A stretch of DNA of 64,000 nucleotides from Theristus sp. LFF4_11 (taxonomy: Eukaryota > Nematoda > Chromadorea > Monhysterida > Xyalidae), in contig JASANC010000395.1 of NCBI GenBank assembly GCA_030248135.1, positions 1-64,000 of the forward strand, in the 5' to 3' direction. Shown here piece by piece: positions 50,801-63,914 of the stretch; the stretch's first letter is position 1; the number at the start of each line of letters is the position of its first letter. The notes under the pieces were generated by a model, which worked only from the letters and a program-made list of their open reading frames with translations, did no database searches and was not told the DNA's origin. The translations under genes were made by a program, and so were the position numbers.

Positions 50801-52171
50801 TAGTTTCAGCTGTGTGATGTTGGTTTTTCAGCAATGTTTAACGACTGAACATGAGTGGCACGTGTGTGCTCATGTCAGCGGACATACACAAACAAGCCAC
50901 GTCTCGTGTACACTGCTGCACCGTACTGTATGACAATTCTAATCATGCCTCTATATACTGTGGTTATGTAGGTCAGTTGTGTGTGACTGGGCTTTTGTGT
51001 GCACGAGAGTTTGTTAAAATTGTTAAAAACTACATCCACACGATTTTCTGTCTGTTTCAGTTAAGATCGTGGAAAATAACACATGTCTTTTACTCCAATC
51101 GGCGGACTTAGTGTGCATGGATGTATTGCTTGCTGCTGATTGATACGTTCAGCTGTATGTTGTACAGTGAACGTTTGAAAATTTATACATTACAGTTCGG
51201 ATCAATTGTATGTTGCCCTATTTCACTCAATAACGTAATACACGTGCTCGCGCTGTGTGCATGTTTCTATGCGTGTGCATGTATAGTCCATAGAACTTTT
51301 GTTATCCCTAAAATGTACACATTTTGCGTAGTTATTGCGCCTATTACGTTATGACTATTTTCTTAACATCTTGAATTCCCTCCGGACATCATTTCCCATT
51401 CCTATTGTCATAAATTCAGCTGTCAACGTATTGGTACTTTATTCCTTTTACTTCTTTCAGAATGACCGGTTTGATGATTTATTGGCAATGTGATGTTACG
51501 TGTAACAAAGGTGCACAGAAAAGTGTAATCAAGAAATCGTCTGCGTCATTAATCCTGTGAAATCCGCTTTGCTGATTGTCCTTTGTAATCACCGTGGTGA
51601 CCGGTAGTTACTTACTGTCCAACGTTTCGCGTGGTTGACCTGGTTTCAATTTCTTTCCATTATTCCATTTCATAGTTTTTCAGTGACCACTACCGATTAA
51701 ATGGTTGGTATTTGTTTTGGCATTGAGATAAGTTTGTTGCGGTCAATTACGGTTTGTACTGCGAAGTATTATTGCCTTTTTATAACCTTGTTTTTTCTGA
51801 CTGAAATTCTTTTATTTCCGAAGGAAAATATCCCGCGTGATTTTTAAGTATCAGATAAATATTTTTTAATTACATTATAAGGGTTACATTACAAAACTTA
51901 GTTTTGCCAGTTGCTGTGGACTAAAAAATTATGGAAGACAATCACGTTTTTTAATTAAAAACACTTTTGGATTTTTGCGTCATTGCAGATCCATACCAGA
52001 CAGCCACACATGTTCATCAAAAAATCTATTGCTTCCTGGTTTAAAATATCGTGACGAATAATGTGATAAACTCTTTATAACATTCATCACCTTTGATTTT
52101 GCATTCTGTGACTTTGGACCGAAATCTGGATTGGTCATCGAAGTAATCGTTACTGATGATCAGTTAATTTG
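47890..52171. other. Intergenic, 4.3 kb, no gene supported
   Basis: The first 680 bases fit the 3' UTR of the CBM14-dismutase gene, with AATAAA at 48566. The rest is AT-rich, with no convincing exon, no paired inverted-repeat element and no long frame. It may hold promoter elements for the thrombospondin-repeat gene that starts at 52172. Confidence 0.5.
48566..48571 (+). terminator. Candidate poly(A) signal for CBM14-dismutase gene
   Basis: AATAAA in TTCTGAATAAAATATTTTG, 677 bases past the stop codon, with a T/G-rich stretch on both sides. Confidence 0.45.
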
Positions 52172-55100
52172 ATGGTGATGTTTTACGGCTTTCGAAAGTC
52201 GAACCCGGCATGCTGGAAATGCCTGGCGGTGTGTTACACCGTTCTTTTGTCAATACATATCGCCTCAGGTGAGAAATAAACATACATTATAAGAAATATT
52301 TTTGCACTGTTTTTTTTGTTCTGCAGAAATATGTTACAATACGTTCAAATGCCACACAAGTCACAGCCCGCCGAACATATTAAAAATGATTTCAGGTCAA
52401 AAATGGTTCTGGCATACTGGTTTCGAAAATGATGATGGAGAACCGGACTCTTACACCGAGCACCGACGAACGTCACCCGAGCAACCGACACCAGAATCCG
52501 AGCCTTCCTCGTCACGGTTTCACCCGCAATCTGAGCTTCAGCCGAGAACTTTGCCACGGTCAGCCGAGACGGCGCCGCGTCAAACGGAACGATCCAGTGG
52601 CGAAAGAGCGCCACCACCGCGGAGACCCAGGTTACATGGACCAAAGCGGCCGCCACCTGATGCGAGACCAGAGTCGCCTCCATCTGCATCCGCTCGCAAA
52701 AGGCCGCCATCCGCCCGGCCAAGAACACCGTCCGGTCAAGTTCTTGGTCGCAACTATATAAATACACCATCGGACGCACTGAATTACCATCGTCGGCGAC
52801 CACCCCCTCCACAGCCGCCTCGTCAACGTCCTCCACCACCGGCCGCTCGACCGATACCACCGGCTCCAAGACCATACACAGTGGTTAGTAAGAATGGGAC
52901 TTGCAAAACTGTTAAGCATGATGCGCGATGTGTGAGTGGTATGTTGTATCTGTACCTGTGTGAGCGAGATTTTGATAACGTTTGTTATTTGGATAATGTT
53001 ATCCAGTTTTGCAACTGCACTCATAAGTTTTAGATGCGAGAATAATTAGTTGAACAGTGATGTTTTGCAAACTGCAGGCTCCGCCGCCGCAAAGTTTCAC
53101 AGGTCGATTGACCCAATTCGCTGGTTACGTTGCTCCTCGACCGTTCACAGCGTTTCCGGCTAGAGGCGCTCCTTATCCTGCTGGACGTTAGTTTAGAGTT
53201 TAGATTCTGTGCTAAGGTTTCTCAACATTCATCAAGTAGTGTTCAAAATTTTAAGCCAAAAATGTTCAAGTGAAATAGATTATTTACAAATGTATGAGAT
53301 TCTTTTAAAAAGCTTAGATCTTCTTATCTTTTTTAGTATATGTAGTTATTTTTAAAGCTATTTATGTGGAGCTATTTCCCTTTTTTGCTGTTCGTTTATT
53401 AGACATCTTGTTATCTTTATTATTAGACACTTATTAGATTTTTTAGATTGACCAGATCAGATTTCGGCGTTTTTGCGTGTTTTATGTTGCGATTGCGAAA
53501 CAAAGTTTTGAAAAATCCGTTACACCTTATTTAGACCCCAATAATACATTGTATATGGAGGAAAGAAACTGGGAATGATGTGTTTCGTTGCAGTGTATGC
53601 ATCGACATGGGCGGCATGGTCGCATTGGTCGTTTTGCGATAATGACCGTCAAATGCGCGTTCGTGCGTGCAACACCGTTCGCGGTTTTCGATGTGCGGGC
53701 GCGAACATTCAGTCGCGTCCTTGTGGTCGTGCGCTGATCCGAAGGCCCACCGTTGCACCGAACAGTCGACGGGTTGAACGAAATGAGACAAATAGTGCAC
53801 CGGAGCCACCGGTTGAGTCGTAACGATCAGAGTTTTTATTTATTTTTGTTTTTATCTCAGTATTTTGTATATTTTTATTCCTTTTCAGAAATGTACAGTA
53901 CATGTATGCAGGAAAAGTGGTAAAGATTCATTGGACTGTAAATAGTTGCATCCATCTGTCCTTGCAGACGAATAGTGCTAAACTTTTGTCTACGATGTAC
54001 AGTGTAACTCCAAAACATATCCAGATTCGTTAGTGGTGGTGTGGTGCATGGATTCTATGCAAACGAAACTCTGCCTCTACATCAATCAACTGTGTAATTC
54101 TTGATGTTTCAGCGTCCCCCACCGAAGGCAGGTCCTCGACCACAAGAGTACGATTATTTTGACCCGTGGGAAGAAGATCGTCAGATTGCCTGGGAGCAAT
54201 TGTACGGCGATAATCCGGATCCGTACGAATATCGTCGAAAATTCATTCGCCCGGCGTTCGACAAAAATTCTCTAGTAGACCCTGCTACTGCAACGCCTCC
54301 TACCGTTCCCACGACAGCTGCTCCTCGGTAAGAAAAGATCTATGTTTTTTTAGTTTTTCAAGTTCTAATTTTGATCACGTTTTGTTGTGGTTTTTAGATA
54401 TTGGTCAACGTGGGAGCCATTCTCGCTGAATAATAGAAACCGAGACCGCCTCGGAGTTGTTCCACCATCCCCACAGCCGACGCCAGTCCCAGAGCCCCCT
54501 AAACCGCTGCCACCGATTGCGCCACCTCTTCCTGAACATCCTGGGCCACCGCGAGCGCCTGTTCCGGAGTCACGATTGTCGGCGAGACCTCCGTCAGCTC
54601 GACCAGTCCCTCCTTCGATTTCATCATATCGACCACCGGCACCATCGGCTAGACCTCGCCCACCTGCACCAATTCCGATAGAATTTGACGCTCATCGTCG
54701 CCCACCAACATCTCCAATCGAAATAGAAGTTGTTTACCCTCACGGCGATCAAAAAGCTCCACCACCGCCGCAACCACAAATTTCACCGGGGAAGCCATTT
54801 CACCCGAAAGTGCATCCGTATAATGAACCAATCCCTCTACCTGCTAAACCGTGGACGAAGTATGAACACCCGCAAGTTCTGGACCAATTACCACAAAAAA
54901 CTATTCGTCTTGGTGACAATTCATTTTTGATCGTTGTGCCAGTGTCTGATCCATACACGGCACCCGCCCCGCCAGTTCCAGTCAACGATCAGCTAAAACC
55001 CTATGAACCATTGGCTCCCCCAGTGCTATCCGGTATAGAAAGGCCCAAGCTCGTTCCACCACCAGCTGCAATTCCAGATCCACCAGCTCCTGTTCCGAGA

Positions 55101-56474
55101 CCAGTTCCACTGAACACTCTTACTATACCGCCCGGATTGATACACCATCTACCACCTTTCTCAACCACTATTGCGCCAGGACTTGTTTATCCAGTTCCAG
55201 TAAATACAGATTCTCCGCATTCTTACTCCTACCACAAGCCATCGTTTATTCGAGCTCCTTCCATTCACCCGAATTTAGTTTCCGACGTTGTGCGCCAGTA
55301 TATTGGCGGCAAAAAATCAAATTCACAAGTATCTTTTACTCCAATCAAGCCAGCTGTCGCCATAGACGCCGAAGGGAACGTCATTGTAAAAACGCCGCCA
55401 CCGCCACCGCCTCCTTCCATCAAGCCAATAGCTATCGCCGAGCCAGTGAACTACACACCTGAACCGCTTCTAGTCAAACCAGGCGTTTCAAGGCCGAGCA
55501 TTCGACCCGACGATTTGGTCAGAGAAACGGACGTCAAAAAGGTGTCACGGCCCAGCATCCGACCAACCACGGATAAGCCGGTCATCACAGAACCTGTCAA
55601 TGTTGCACCACCTCCGGCCATACTGCCGCCGAAGCCGTCACCATTCGAACTGCGTCCCGAGCAAGTGCTAACGTACGGGGCGCAGCAGAACATTGCCGTT
55701 GGCATTCATGCGCCGCCGATTCAACGACGACCGGAGCCGGTCGTGTCTGTTCTTGACTTGCGGACAGACGAGAAGCCGCCCGCTGCGATTGCGAGCTCAC
55801 GAGCACGACCGCCAAGCGTTTTTCACCCGCGAAAGAGCGAGATCTATTCGGCGGCGAGGAGGCCGGGCGCCGTCGAGCATATCAATCGCTATGCAGGTTT
55901 GCATTTCACATGTATTTTCCACAGGTATATGTTTGTTGTGTCGTTTTTTCAACATAACTATCATCTTTTACTTTGGTTCCCAAAACTCAATATGCGCGCA
56001 AAGATTGAATACGGGTAAGCAGTTGCATGCACGACGCGCGAATTCAAAATTGGTAAAGTGATCCGAGTCCCCTAAATAGGACCGGGTCACTTAGGCTCCT
56101 TTGAATTGACACATAAGCACTTAAACTGGTTTCCTTTCTACGTCTGCGCACGCATTCAGTCGCCGAACCTAAAAATCGATATTAAAAACAACGGTGTTTC
56201 GTGCTCAGAGCGCGGCGAATGGTCGCAATGGTCGCCGTGGAGCAACTGTCGCTGCTCGATGCAGAGTCGAACAAGATCGTGTGACTATTCGACAGCCTAT
56301 CTGACGCAAGGCTGCATTGGACGCTCGTACGAGGTGCGTCAGTGTGAACAAGCGGACGATGACTGCCCGAGAATGACGGCGGCGCCGGAGCCGCAAACGT
56401 TCGCGACCACAAGTTCACCACCGATTCATCCGCCTGCAATCCGACCGCAGCACACCGGCCGATATGTCGGATGA
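52172..56474 (+). CDS. Secreted proline-rich protein with two thrombospondin type-1 repeats
   Basis: Seven exons join in frame to about 986 aa: 52172-52268, 52327-52883, 53078-53186, 53594-53811, 54113-54327, 54398-55896, 56209-56474. The start ATG at 52172 opens a signal peptide (CLAVCYTVLLSIHIAS). Exon 2 is Pro/Arg/Ser-rich (RRPPPPQPPRQRPPPP). Exon 4 has a first TSP1 repeat with the tryptophan ladder WAAWSHWSFC and cysteines in RACNTVRGFRC and SRPC. Exon 6 is one 1.5-kb proline-rich block (recurring RPSIRP, RPPSARP, PPAP). Exon 7 has a second TSP1 repeat, EWSQWSPWSNC, ending CEQADDDC. TSP1 repeats bind glycosaminoglycans and matrix proteins; combined with long basic Pro-rich linkers this looks like an extracellular structural or matrix protein. 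No specific ortholog is recognised. Confidence 0.82.
54000..54085. repeat. Left arm of MITE family M
   Basis: Starts CAGTGTAACTCCAAAACATA after TA at 53998-53999 and retains GAAACTCTGCCTCTACATCA, but no right arm is present before exon 5 of the thrombospondin-repeat gene at 54113. Confidence 0.55.
55962..56168. repeat. MITE family E, copy 4
   Basis: Left end ATCTTTTACTTTGGTTCCCA, right end GCATTCAGTCGCCGAACC, in the last intron of the thrombospondin-repeat gene, ending 40 bases before exon 7. Confidence 0.6.
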
Positions 56475-56945
56475 GCGCTGTACGTATGCGTAATTTTCAA
56501 TTGCACCGACGCAGTAAATACAACTGGTCATATGTTGTTTTTGTTCACATTCTTTCACAAAATGGCCGAGTAAATATGGCAGCTGTTTTTCAGGCTGCAA
56601 GGAGCGCGCGAAGTTTGAATGAAAGAAAGTTCCAAATCCGAAGCCCAAATGTGTGTCAAATTTGACGTGTTAAACTGATTGATGCTTCCCTGCTATTCTG
56701 TTCATTCTTTCTCTTCTGCACACACGATTTGGAATTATCTTGACATTCTTGAAAAAGACAACTACTAGTCTGCGACTGATACCGCCTTTATGGAGAATAC
56801 AAGGACTGTTTTTATTTATTCGGCCATACTGTAAATGTGTCAAACTTTTTTAATGTTCCAATGAATTTGCGAAAAGCTGGTTTATTCTATATCCGGGGAT
56901 TTTGCATACCTAGTTCGTGTTTTGCCGTTAACAGATGAAAAACCG

Positions 56946-57066
56946 AATAAAAGCGCAGCCTTTCGCAAGTTCAACTGGCTCCTTTTGTACCACTGACGAG
57001 AGAAATGATGAGTAATGTAAGCATGAAGTTTTTCTGTGATTACAAAAAGCTCAATAATGAAATAAA
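56946..57066 (+). terminator. Candidate poly(A) signals for thrombospondin-repeat gene
   Basis: AATAAA at 56946-56951 and again at 57061-57066, 472 and 587 bases past the stop codon. Confidence 0.4.
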
Positions 57067-57638
57067 CTGAACACAATTTCGAACAATGAAGCTCAACGCC
57101 CACAATGATATTTTACGTACCAGATTTAAAAACCACCACCCTGATGCATTACAGTTTCTTGCTTGCTTCTTGTTTGCTCTATTTCAAATATTCTACTGTA
57201 AGTGTAAGAGTTTACTGCCCGCCATTTTTGTTCCAGGGTCGAAGAGTTTATCTTTTCGATTGAAAGTGTAGCGTGAGTATACTTGGTGCGTGGTTCATAT
57301 GGCATTGACGTTATTTATTTGACTTCGGGTTCTTAGCATACTACCTTAAAATTCGCATTCCAATTGCGTTTTTTTTCAAGTTTGCATGTTCAGTTAGCAT
57401 TCCTGTTGATGAATGCGTTTAGTTGAGAAAAGATAACCAAAGACTTTTTAGTTTTTGAAATATATTATGTGTTGCTTACTGTATCTACTACTGTACATGA
57501 ACGACGCTCACAGCTGCGTGTTTGTAGTTTTGTTTTCTTGATTATTTCAAGTTTTTTTGAAAAACTGGTCTTTTCATTTGTTGCGTTTTTCACATACGTA
57601 AAAACTGAACAAACTCATGTACATTTATAACACAGATA

Positions 57639-57644
57639 TTTATT
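57639..57644 (-). terminator. Candidate poly(A) signal for the Ser/Asn-rich gene
   Basis: Minus-strand AATAAA, 440 bases past the stop codon at 58085, in an AT-rich stretch. Confidence 0.35.
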
Positions 57645-58084
57645 GTTGTTGTTGTTCGTTATCGTATATTTTCATTTTGATTCATTGGACGGAAAAATGA
57701 ACAAAAAAAGCAATGAATGCTGATGAGCGATTCGTTTGGCGACAAAAGATTGCTGGATGGTCAGACAAGAATAATCGACACGGTTTTTTATCGAACCCAG
57801 TAGTGCACGTAAGCCATTTTAGTGCCTGTTCCTGGTACAGCAGGTGACCAAACCAGGTACCCTGGTAGGTGACAATGCTATATGGATAAAAATTAGATGA
57901 CTTGTTTGAGTGGCCGCTCGAAAGCTCAGGGTAACCTGGTAGATGATGGCTCTTCCAGTCGGACAACATTATGTCTGTTCCTGATTGGGGCTCTGGAACA
58001 GGTCGTAACGTGCATGTCTGTCGAACAGTGCGACCATGGTGACGCGAAACAAAAAAAACGATGACAATCGAAGCGAGCAGAGGG

Positions 58085-59364
58085 TCAATCGGGGAAACGC
58101 TCGTTGATCTCGCGACTGCGCCGTTCGATGTCGGCCGTTTCAGCCGAGATTTCTTTGAGCACATTCATGAACGCGTGCATCGTCTCGCCGACGCGCTCGC
58201 TCGTCGGCGCTACTGGGAACTCGCCGGTGTCAACCTCGCTGTACATTGAATCGGTCATACTGGAAGTTTGAACGAAATCAGAGGTCGGTGTTTCGTTATA
58301 TTCAAGTTACTTTTTCTTTTTTTAAATTTTTTTAAACAACGTTCCCACCTAAAGTAGTCGGAAGTGCTGGCGCCTAAACTGGCCGCTCGGTGGTCACCAG
58401 TGTGACTGCTGTTGTTGTTGTTGCTCGTGGGTGATTGTGCGAAACAACCATCACTCGTCATTCGTGTGAGCGATGATGAAGTCTTGAACACGCGAAAAAT
58501 CGGCGTTCACTTTTCGAATTTTCATCTGCTTCAAAGTTGATTGACTTGCAAAAAGGGAAAAGATTGATATCTTTACTTGCACGATCGACTGCGGCAAGGC
58601 GGCCGAGCATTCGCCAGCATTGCTGTTGCTGTTGCTGTTGCTGCGGTCGTGAATGCTACTGGTGTTGGTCGGCGACGAGAAAAACGCAGTGAACGTCGAT
58701 GACGATGAGCGATTATTGTCGTTGTTGCTCGATGCCGCCGTCGTCCAGCCGAGCGCGTTCTGATACAGCCAGCTGTCCGCTTGCGCGCCGTCGCACACCG
58801 GACTCATCAGATCGTCGTAGGACGCTGCGTTCGCCGACAACGGCGGCAGGCGGAAGCGACGCAGAAACGGCGACGGCTGGTGGTTGCCTGCGTGATGTGC
58901 GATCTAGCTGTTCGCTCTCATGTGTGTTATTATTAAACGGCAGAATTCAGAGCCGCACTTGAGAAAATCACGCATGCGGGTGTCTATTTGTACAGCTAGA
59001 ACTCTAAATTATAGACAATCAGCTGATTGGTTGGTGATGACGTGTGATGCATGTTTTCTGTTCAAACATTGCCGTGGGGGCGGAGTCTTCTCTGCACAGA
59101 AAGCATCCGAGCACGTGATCACCAGCCAATTAGCTGATTGCCTATAATTCAGAGTTCGACTGTACATTATGCACGAACATACCTTTACATTTGAAAGTTG
59201 TTTTTCGTTCAAACAAACTAACCAGTGATCTGCGCCGTGTGCAGTTTGAAGCTGTCCTTGCGTTGTACCGGCTCGGAATTCGACCGCTGTTTTCGTGGCT
59301 CTAACGCGTCGCACCGTGACGATCCCGCTTTGGGCGCACCATTCAGACGCCACGCTTCGGTCAT
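58085..59364 (-). CDS. Unrecognised Ser/Asn-rich protein with C-terminal helix
   Basis: Four exons join in frame to 253 aa: 59223-59364 (MTEAWRLNGAPKAGSS start), 58577-58887, 58349-58482, 58085-58259. I do not recognise the family. The N-terminal part is basic with RKQRSNSEP and QRKDSFKLH, which look like phosphorylation-type sites. The middle has PSPFLRRFRLPPLS then a long Ser/Asn/Thr-rich stretch (SNSNSNSN). The C-terminal 45 residues (GETMHAFMNVLKEISAETAD and following) look like an amphipathic helix or short coiled coil. There is no signal peptide or membrane span, so it is probably cytoplasmic or nuclear. Exon 3 uses an AAG acceptor at 58482. A competing CAG acceptor near 58530 would give a different short end (MKIRKVNADFSRV). 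A MITE lies in intron 1. Confidence 0.5.
58993..59162. mobile_element. Tc1/mariner-like MITE, family M, copy 7
   Basis: TA-flanked, begins CAGCTAGAACTCTAAATTAT and ends ATAATTCAGAGTTCGACTG. Its arms are GACAATCAGCTGATTGGTTG and CAGCCAATTAGCTGATTG. It lies in intron 1 of the Ser/Asn-rich gene. Confidence 0.88.
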
Positions 59365-61489
59365 TCTGATTTCAGGTGTTTTATTTTTTTAATCGTTTCA
59401 AAACGGTTTCGCAACAATTTCTTGTCAGATCACTCGCGTAATTTGCTAGTGGTATTTTTTGGTCTGCAAAAAAACAAAAATTTATTCCATGAAACAGCTC
59501 GGAAAAACAGAGAATTTTTTTGCGGAACAAACACCACCGTGGGCATGCGTGTTTGCGCACATTTGCGCGAAAGGTACGGAAAGAAAATCATATTCAGTCA
59601 TGAATGGAGAACATCCGGAAATCGAGTGAGTTTCGAGTCGGCATATGAGAAAAATACAGAAATAATCAAATATGATAGATGGACTCTGCGGCTTTGATGA
59701 CGGCAGCATGCAGCCTTTGCAAATACTAACAACACAAAAATGAAGGCGCCCAATTGCGTTTCCTCCCCAAGGTTTGTCAGATCATAAAAACAACAACACA
59801 AACGAACAAATTTTGCAGCGTAAATGCAATGTCGAGCGTTGAATCAGAGAAAATTCCGTCAATCTGGTGATATACAATGTATCTGTAACCATTTTTGGGA
59901 AACACAGAAATTTCAAGCCACATACTCAGGAATTTAGAAAAGTATGGTGCCAAGAAACGAGACGGTTCATATTTCTGGCCGGTCACAAATCTCAAAAGCG
60001 CGTCCGACATTGGGTGCAAACCTGACAGAACAATTGTTTCAGCCATCCGTGAACAAATTTGTACCAAAATGTTAATACATGTGTGAAATTACAAAATCGA
60101 CCACCCAGCTATAGCTAGATTCAAACAGCAAATGGAACAAAAGAATGCGAAAGCGAGTAAAAGTGACGCAATATGTATGGGGCAGGCAAGCTGTCCACTG
60201 AGACTGCGCAACGATGTCATGTTGTCATTTTGCAGTTGCTCAGACTGCAGCGCAAAAACAATGAAACAAACGCACTTGCGGCGAGATTTTGGTAAGCAGA
60301 AAATCCAGCGTTTTCAAAAGATTCAGGCGCATATCGTGCGTATGTTTGTATTTTGATTTCGATGCGAGTGAAAATGGACGACTGCAGTAACTGCGCCCAT
60401 GGGAGTTGTTGGCACTTCTCACAGACCAGAACTAACTTTACATGGCGGCGAATATTCTCAATAACCGCGTGTCAAAACGTCAAAATTGTGACGTCAACGT
60501 AAAACAGAGTGGAAACAAAATCAAGAGCAGATATCTGGTGACCAAAAAGAGACGCTTCGCTTTGCTTGACGTTATATCCAGTTTTTTTGCAGCTGAGATT
60601 TCACTGATTACAAAAAGCGCACGCACGTGGCCCCAAAGGGTGCCGTGCTCCGAGCATTGCCGCAACATCGAAAGTAACCAAAAAATGGAAAAAAACGGTG
60701 CGGATTATTGAGTGATCGCTATTATTCAGTCATTCGGCGTGCTGTCTCACGAGAGCATAGACCGCGACCGTTTTCTTCTTCCGTTGCTTTCTCGTGTGTC
60801 TTGTCGTCTGTTTTTTTTATCATCTGCAAAAATCAAATAATCTTGGATCATCATTGTTGATTCGTTTTTGTTCAAGAAAGTGGCGTGCTGCCGCGCGAGT
60901 ACGGAGAGAGTTGTGTTCAGTTTATCAAAGCGCCAACGATGTCTGAGTCTGAGTGTCCTCAGTCGGTGGGCGCAGTGGACTGTAGCTTTGATAGAGTACA
61001 GAAAAAGTGTTCTCAAAGGCAAACTAGTCGGATCAAACCTGCGGCACAGGACACACACGCACACTCATGGCTCATCAAAAATAAACGCAATAATGCATTG
61101 CAAAACAGGACATACATATTGATTGATAACAGTGTCATCACAAAAGAAATTTGTATGCAATACAAATGCACATTGCATGTTCAAGTTTGCACGAAACACG
61201 AAAAAGTATGGTTGCTAAAATTGTGAGTGAGTAGTTAAATCAGATGAGGAATGAATATTCGCTTAAAACGGGCAAAAAAAGCTGGCGCACCTGTCAAACT
61301 GCAATAATATGACAATAATATGACAAAATGTAAGTTTCCTATTAGCCAAAAACGTTTTATAAATCGGAAATACGAAAATAACTGTACTATCGAGGCTGCA
61401 CACGCGGTTCAGAGCGACGCACATAATCCATACAGCGTAGTAAAAGTGGTACCAACTATCGTATGAAGTGTTGTATTATCAATTTTTTA

Positions 61490-61648
61490 TGTTCTGCGAC
61501 TAAATGCGTTCTGAAACTATAGTTTCAGTCTCTGTGTGGCAATTCATAATAGCCTAAGTGACGGCCCTATTCAGGGAACTCGGATCACTTTACCATTTTT
61601 GAATTCCCGCCTCATGCATCAAACTATTTATCTATTTTTGCGCGCATT
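61490..61648 (-). repeat. MITE family E, copy 5
   Basis: Reverse-oriented family E element with TTCTGCGACTAAATGCG at one side and GCGCGCATTGG at the other. It carries the internal GGATCACTTTACCATTTTTG block shared with copies 29431 and 55962. Confidence 0.55.
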
Positions 61649-63779
61649 GGCCAACTTGTGGATTTTGATTGAAATTTTAAAAATAGTTTTCGAGAAAAAT
61701 TCATCGTGGGCTTTCACCAATCAACTAAAAATGTTGAACGGTTTGTCCATGCCAAATCAGCTTTGAACTCAAAAATTAATTGCTATATGTGGGATGTGGA
61801 TCATCAGCTTGATGTCCTAGCAGTTCAAAATCATGTTCAGCAAAGAATACTAACTGTAAATCCCAAAAATGCCTCCACGCTAAAAAAAGATACGCAAACT
61901 GTTTGTTACCTTGTGTGAAAAAATAATTGAGCACCACCAATGTCCTGGGAAGCGTTTTCCGACAATGGCAACTGCGCCGACGTGTCATCGCACTCAAATG
62001 TTTTTTGGTGTACGTTGATTGCTTCGATGGCGCCGCAAAACGTTTCCTAACCAGCAGCTGGGGTTTGTAGGTAAACAGTTTCAAGCACGACGTGGAAATT
62101 CAAAATTGGCAAAATGATCCGAGTCCTTTAAATAAAGTGGAGTCACTTCAAATGAACATGTGGAAAAAGTGTGACTGCGGCCACTTCTCGAAGAAAATTT
62201 GGATGATTACCTATTTGAACATTTATTCAGAGTGAAAAATTTGAAATTTGTGATTTTTCGCTGTTTTGCCAAAAAAGTGTCTGAACAAGCAAAAAATATA
62301 AAATTTCTAAAAATTGGGCAAAAATGCGAAACTTCTGTAATCTGTATTATTTTCAAAATTCAGTTTTTCATTCAGTCAGTACCTTAACCCAGACGCGAGA
62401 TGAGCAACTTGAAATCCGGTAGCTTTTTTGGCCCACCCTGTACATATGTTAGGACACGAATAAAAGCCATAAAGATGTGTGCGAAAAGCTTACTGGACTG
62501 AGTAAAAATAATCGCACGTTAAAAAAAACTATACTGATGCACTTCGTTGTTAGGAGGGGGGAATGAAAAAGCGGAACACGAAACCTGATGTTAGATTCAG
62601 TTCGCGACACAATAAATCCCATAAACATCGTCCTTCCGCGACTCGTTAGTAAATAAAAACAGCATATTATGGCCAATTTTTTGGTCATTGTATCTCTGAG
62701 CACGTCACTGTAATTCGATATGAAATCATATACACACACTCTACTAAACTAACTGGAACAACGATAAAAATACCCCACCATTACCAAAAAGCTAATGCAA
62801 GTATAACTTTCATGTGACTTTTGAAGTTTACATATTCTTCTCGTTTATGTTTCGTTGGAAATAACACGCGCGTGTGCAAATATAATTTTGTTTGATTTTG
62901 CCGCCATGTCAAAACACACAATGTATCATATCATGCGCAGAATACCGCAGCTACATGTAATTATTTTTTTCGTGTTTTCACGTGGCATGCCTCCCATCAT
63001 TGTCCAAAAGTTCTAGCTTTGTTTGCATACATTGCATGTACTGTAAGTCAGATGCACCACTGCACGCAGATCATACCCACCGTTTGCATGCAGCGATAGC
63101 TGATTTGCTGAATAGGTTGTTACAAAAAACCATTCCATAATTAGGGCGATTTGTATTCAGGATAGTTATTATTTCTGAAGTGAGTTGCAAAACAGGCAAA
63201 AAATGTTCAGTGTTTCATGTATACATGTTCATAAACAATATGTGATATACAAACAGAAAACTAAATGGATACATCATAAATCAGCAGCATTGAAGAGCAA
63301 AAATTTATCATCAAGCATAGAGAATACATGCAAGTCTTATCACGATTTCCGTCAGTGTCTTCGTTCAAGTGTAAAACACCTTTCCAGTGTTACGGTTTAA
63401 CCGCCGCAATCCACGGGAAATGCGTGCCGCGTCTCTGAAAAAAATATAAATCTAAATCTGAATATAAATCTACTATGTAAATATACACGTCCGTTATTCT
63501 TCATTCGACAAAGTCCACAAAGACCACACGATGCAATGACACCACTCCATTGTAATGCAATGGTCGAAACTGAAAACAACTCCATGCAACACACTACTTG
63601 GTATCGACCGCATTACAGTAGTTTTGCAGGAGTTTTTGTGGAAACTAAAACATTAATCAGATCAGGCCGAAATTCAAATCCAACGCTGAAAACCCAAAAG
63701 TGTGACATAGGGAAACCATACGCCACGCAACGGGATTTGAAAAAAAATTATGTTGTATCCTTTTAAAAACATTTTTTTC

Positions 63780-63865
63780 AACTTAAAAAAATCATTCAAA
63801 TTTTTTTTTCTAATTTGTGCTGAAAATTCGATTTCATCCCAAACTTCCTTGTGTACTTGGCTATT
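63780..63865 (+). repeat. Diverged fragment of hAT-like family B
   Basis: Shares GCTGAAAATTCGATTT, CCCAAACTTC(C/T)TTGTGT and flanking A/T tracts with 12640-12750 and 25980-26065. Ends and target duplications are not visible. Confidence 0.5.
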
Positions 63866-63914
63866 TGTCCTGCTTATTTAGAAGGAAGTGAAAAAAATTC
63901 CAAATTAGAAAAAA

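Larger units (their letters stand above)
56475..58084. other. Intergenic between convergent genes
   Basis: Holds the 3' ends of two converging genes. Plus-strand AATAAA motifs are at 56946 and 57061. A minus-strand AATAAA (plus TTTATT) is at 57639-57644. Between them no exon or mobile element is recognised. Confidence 0.5.
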
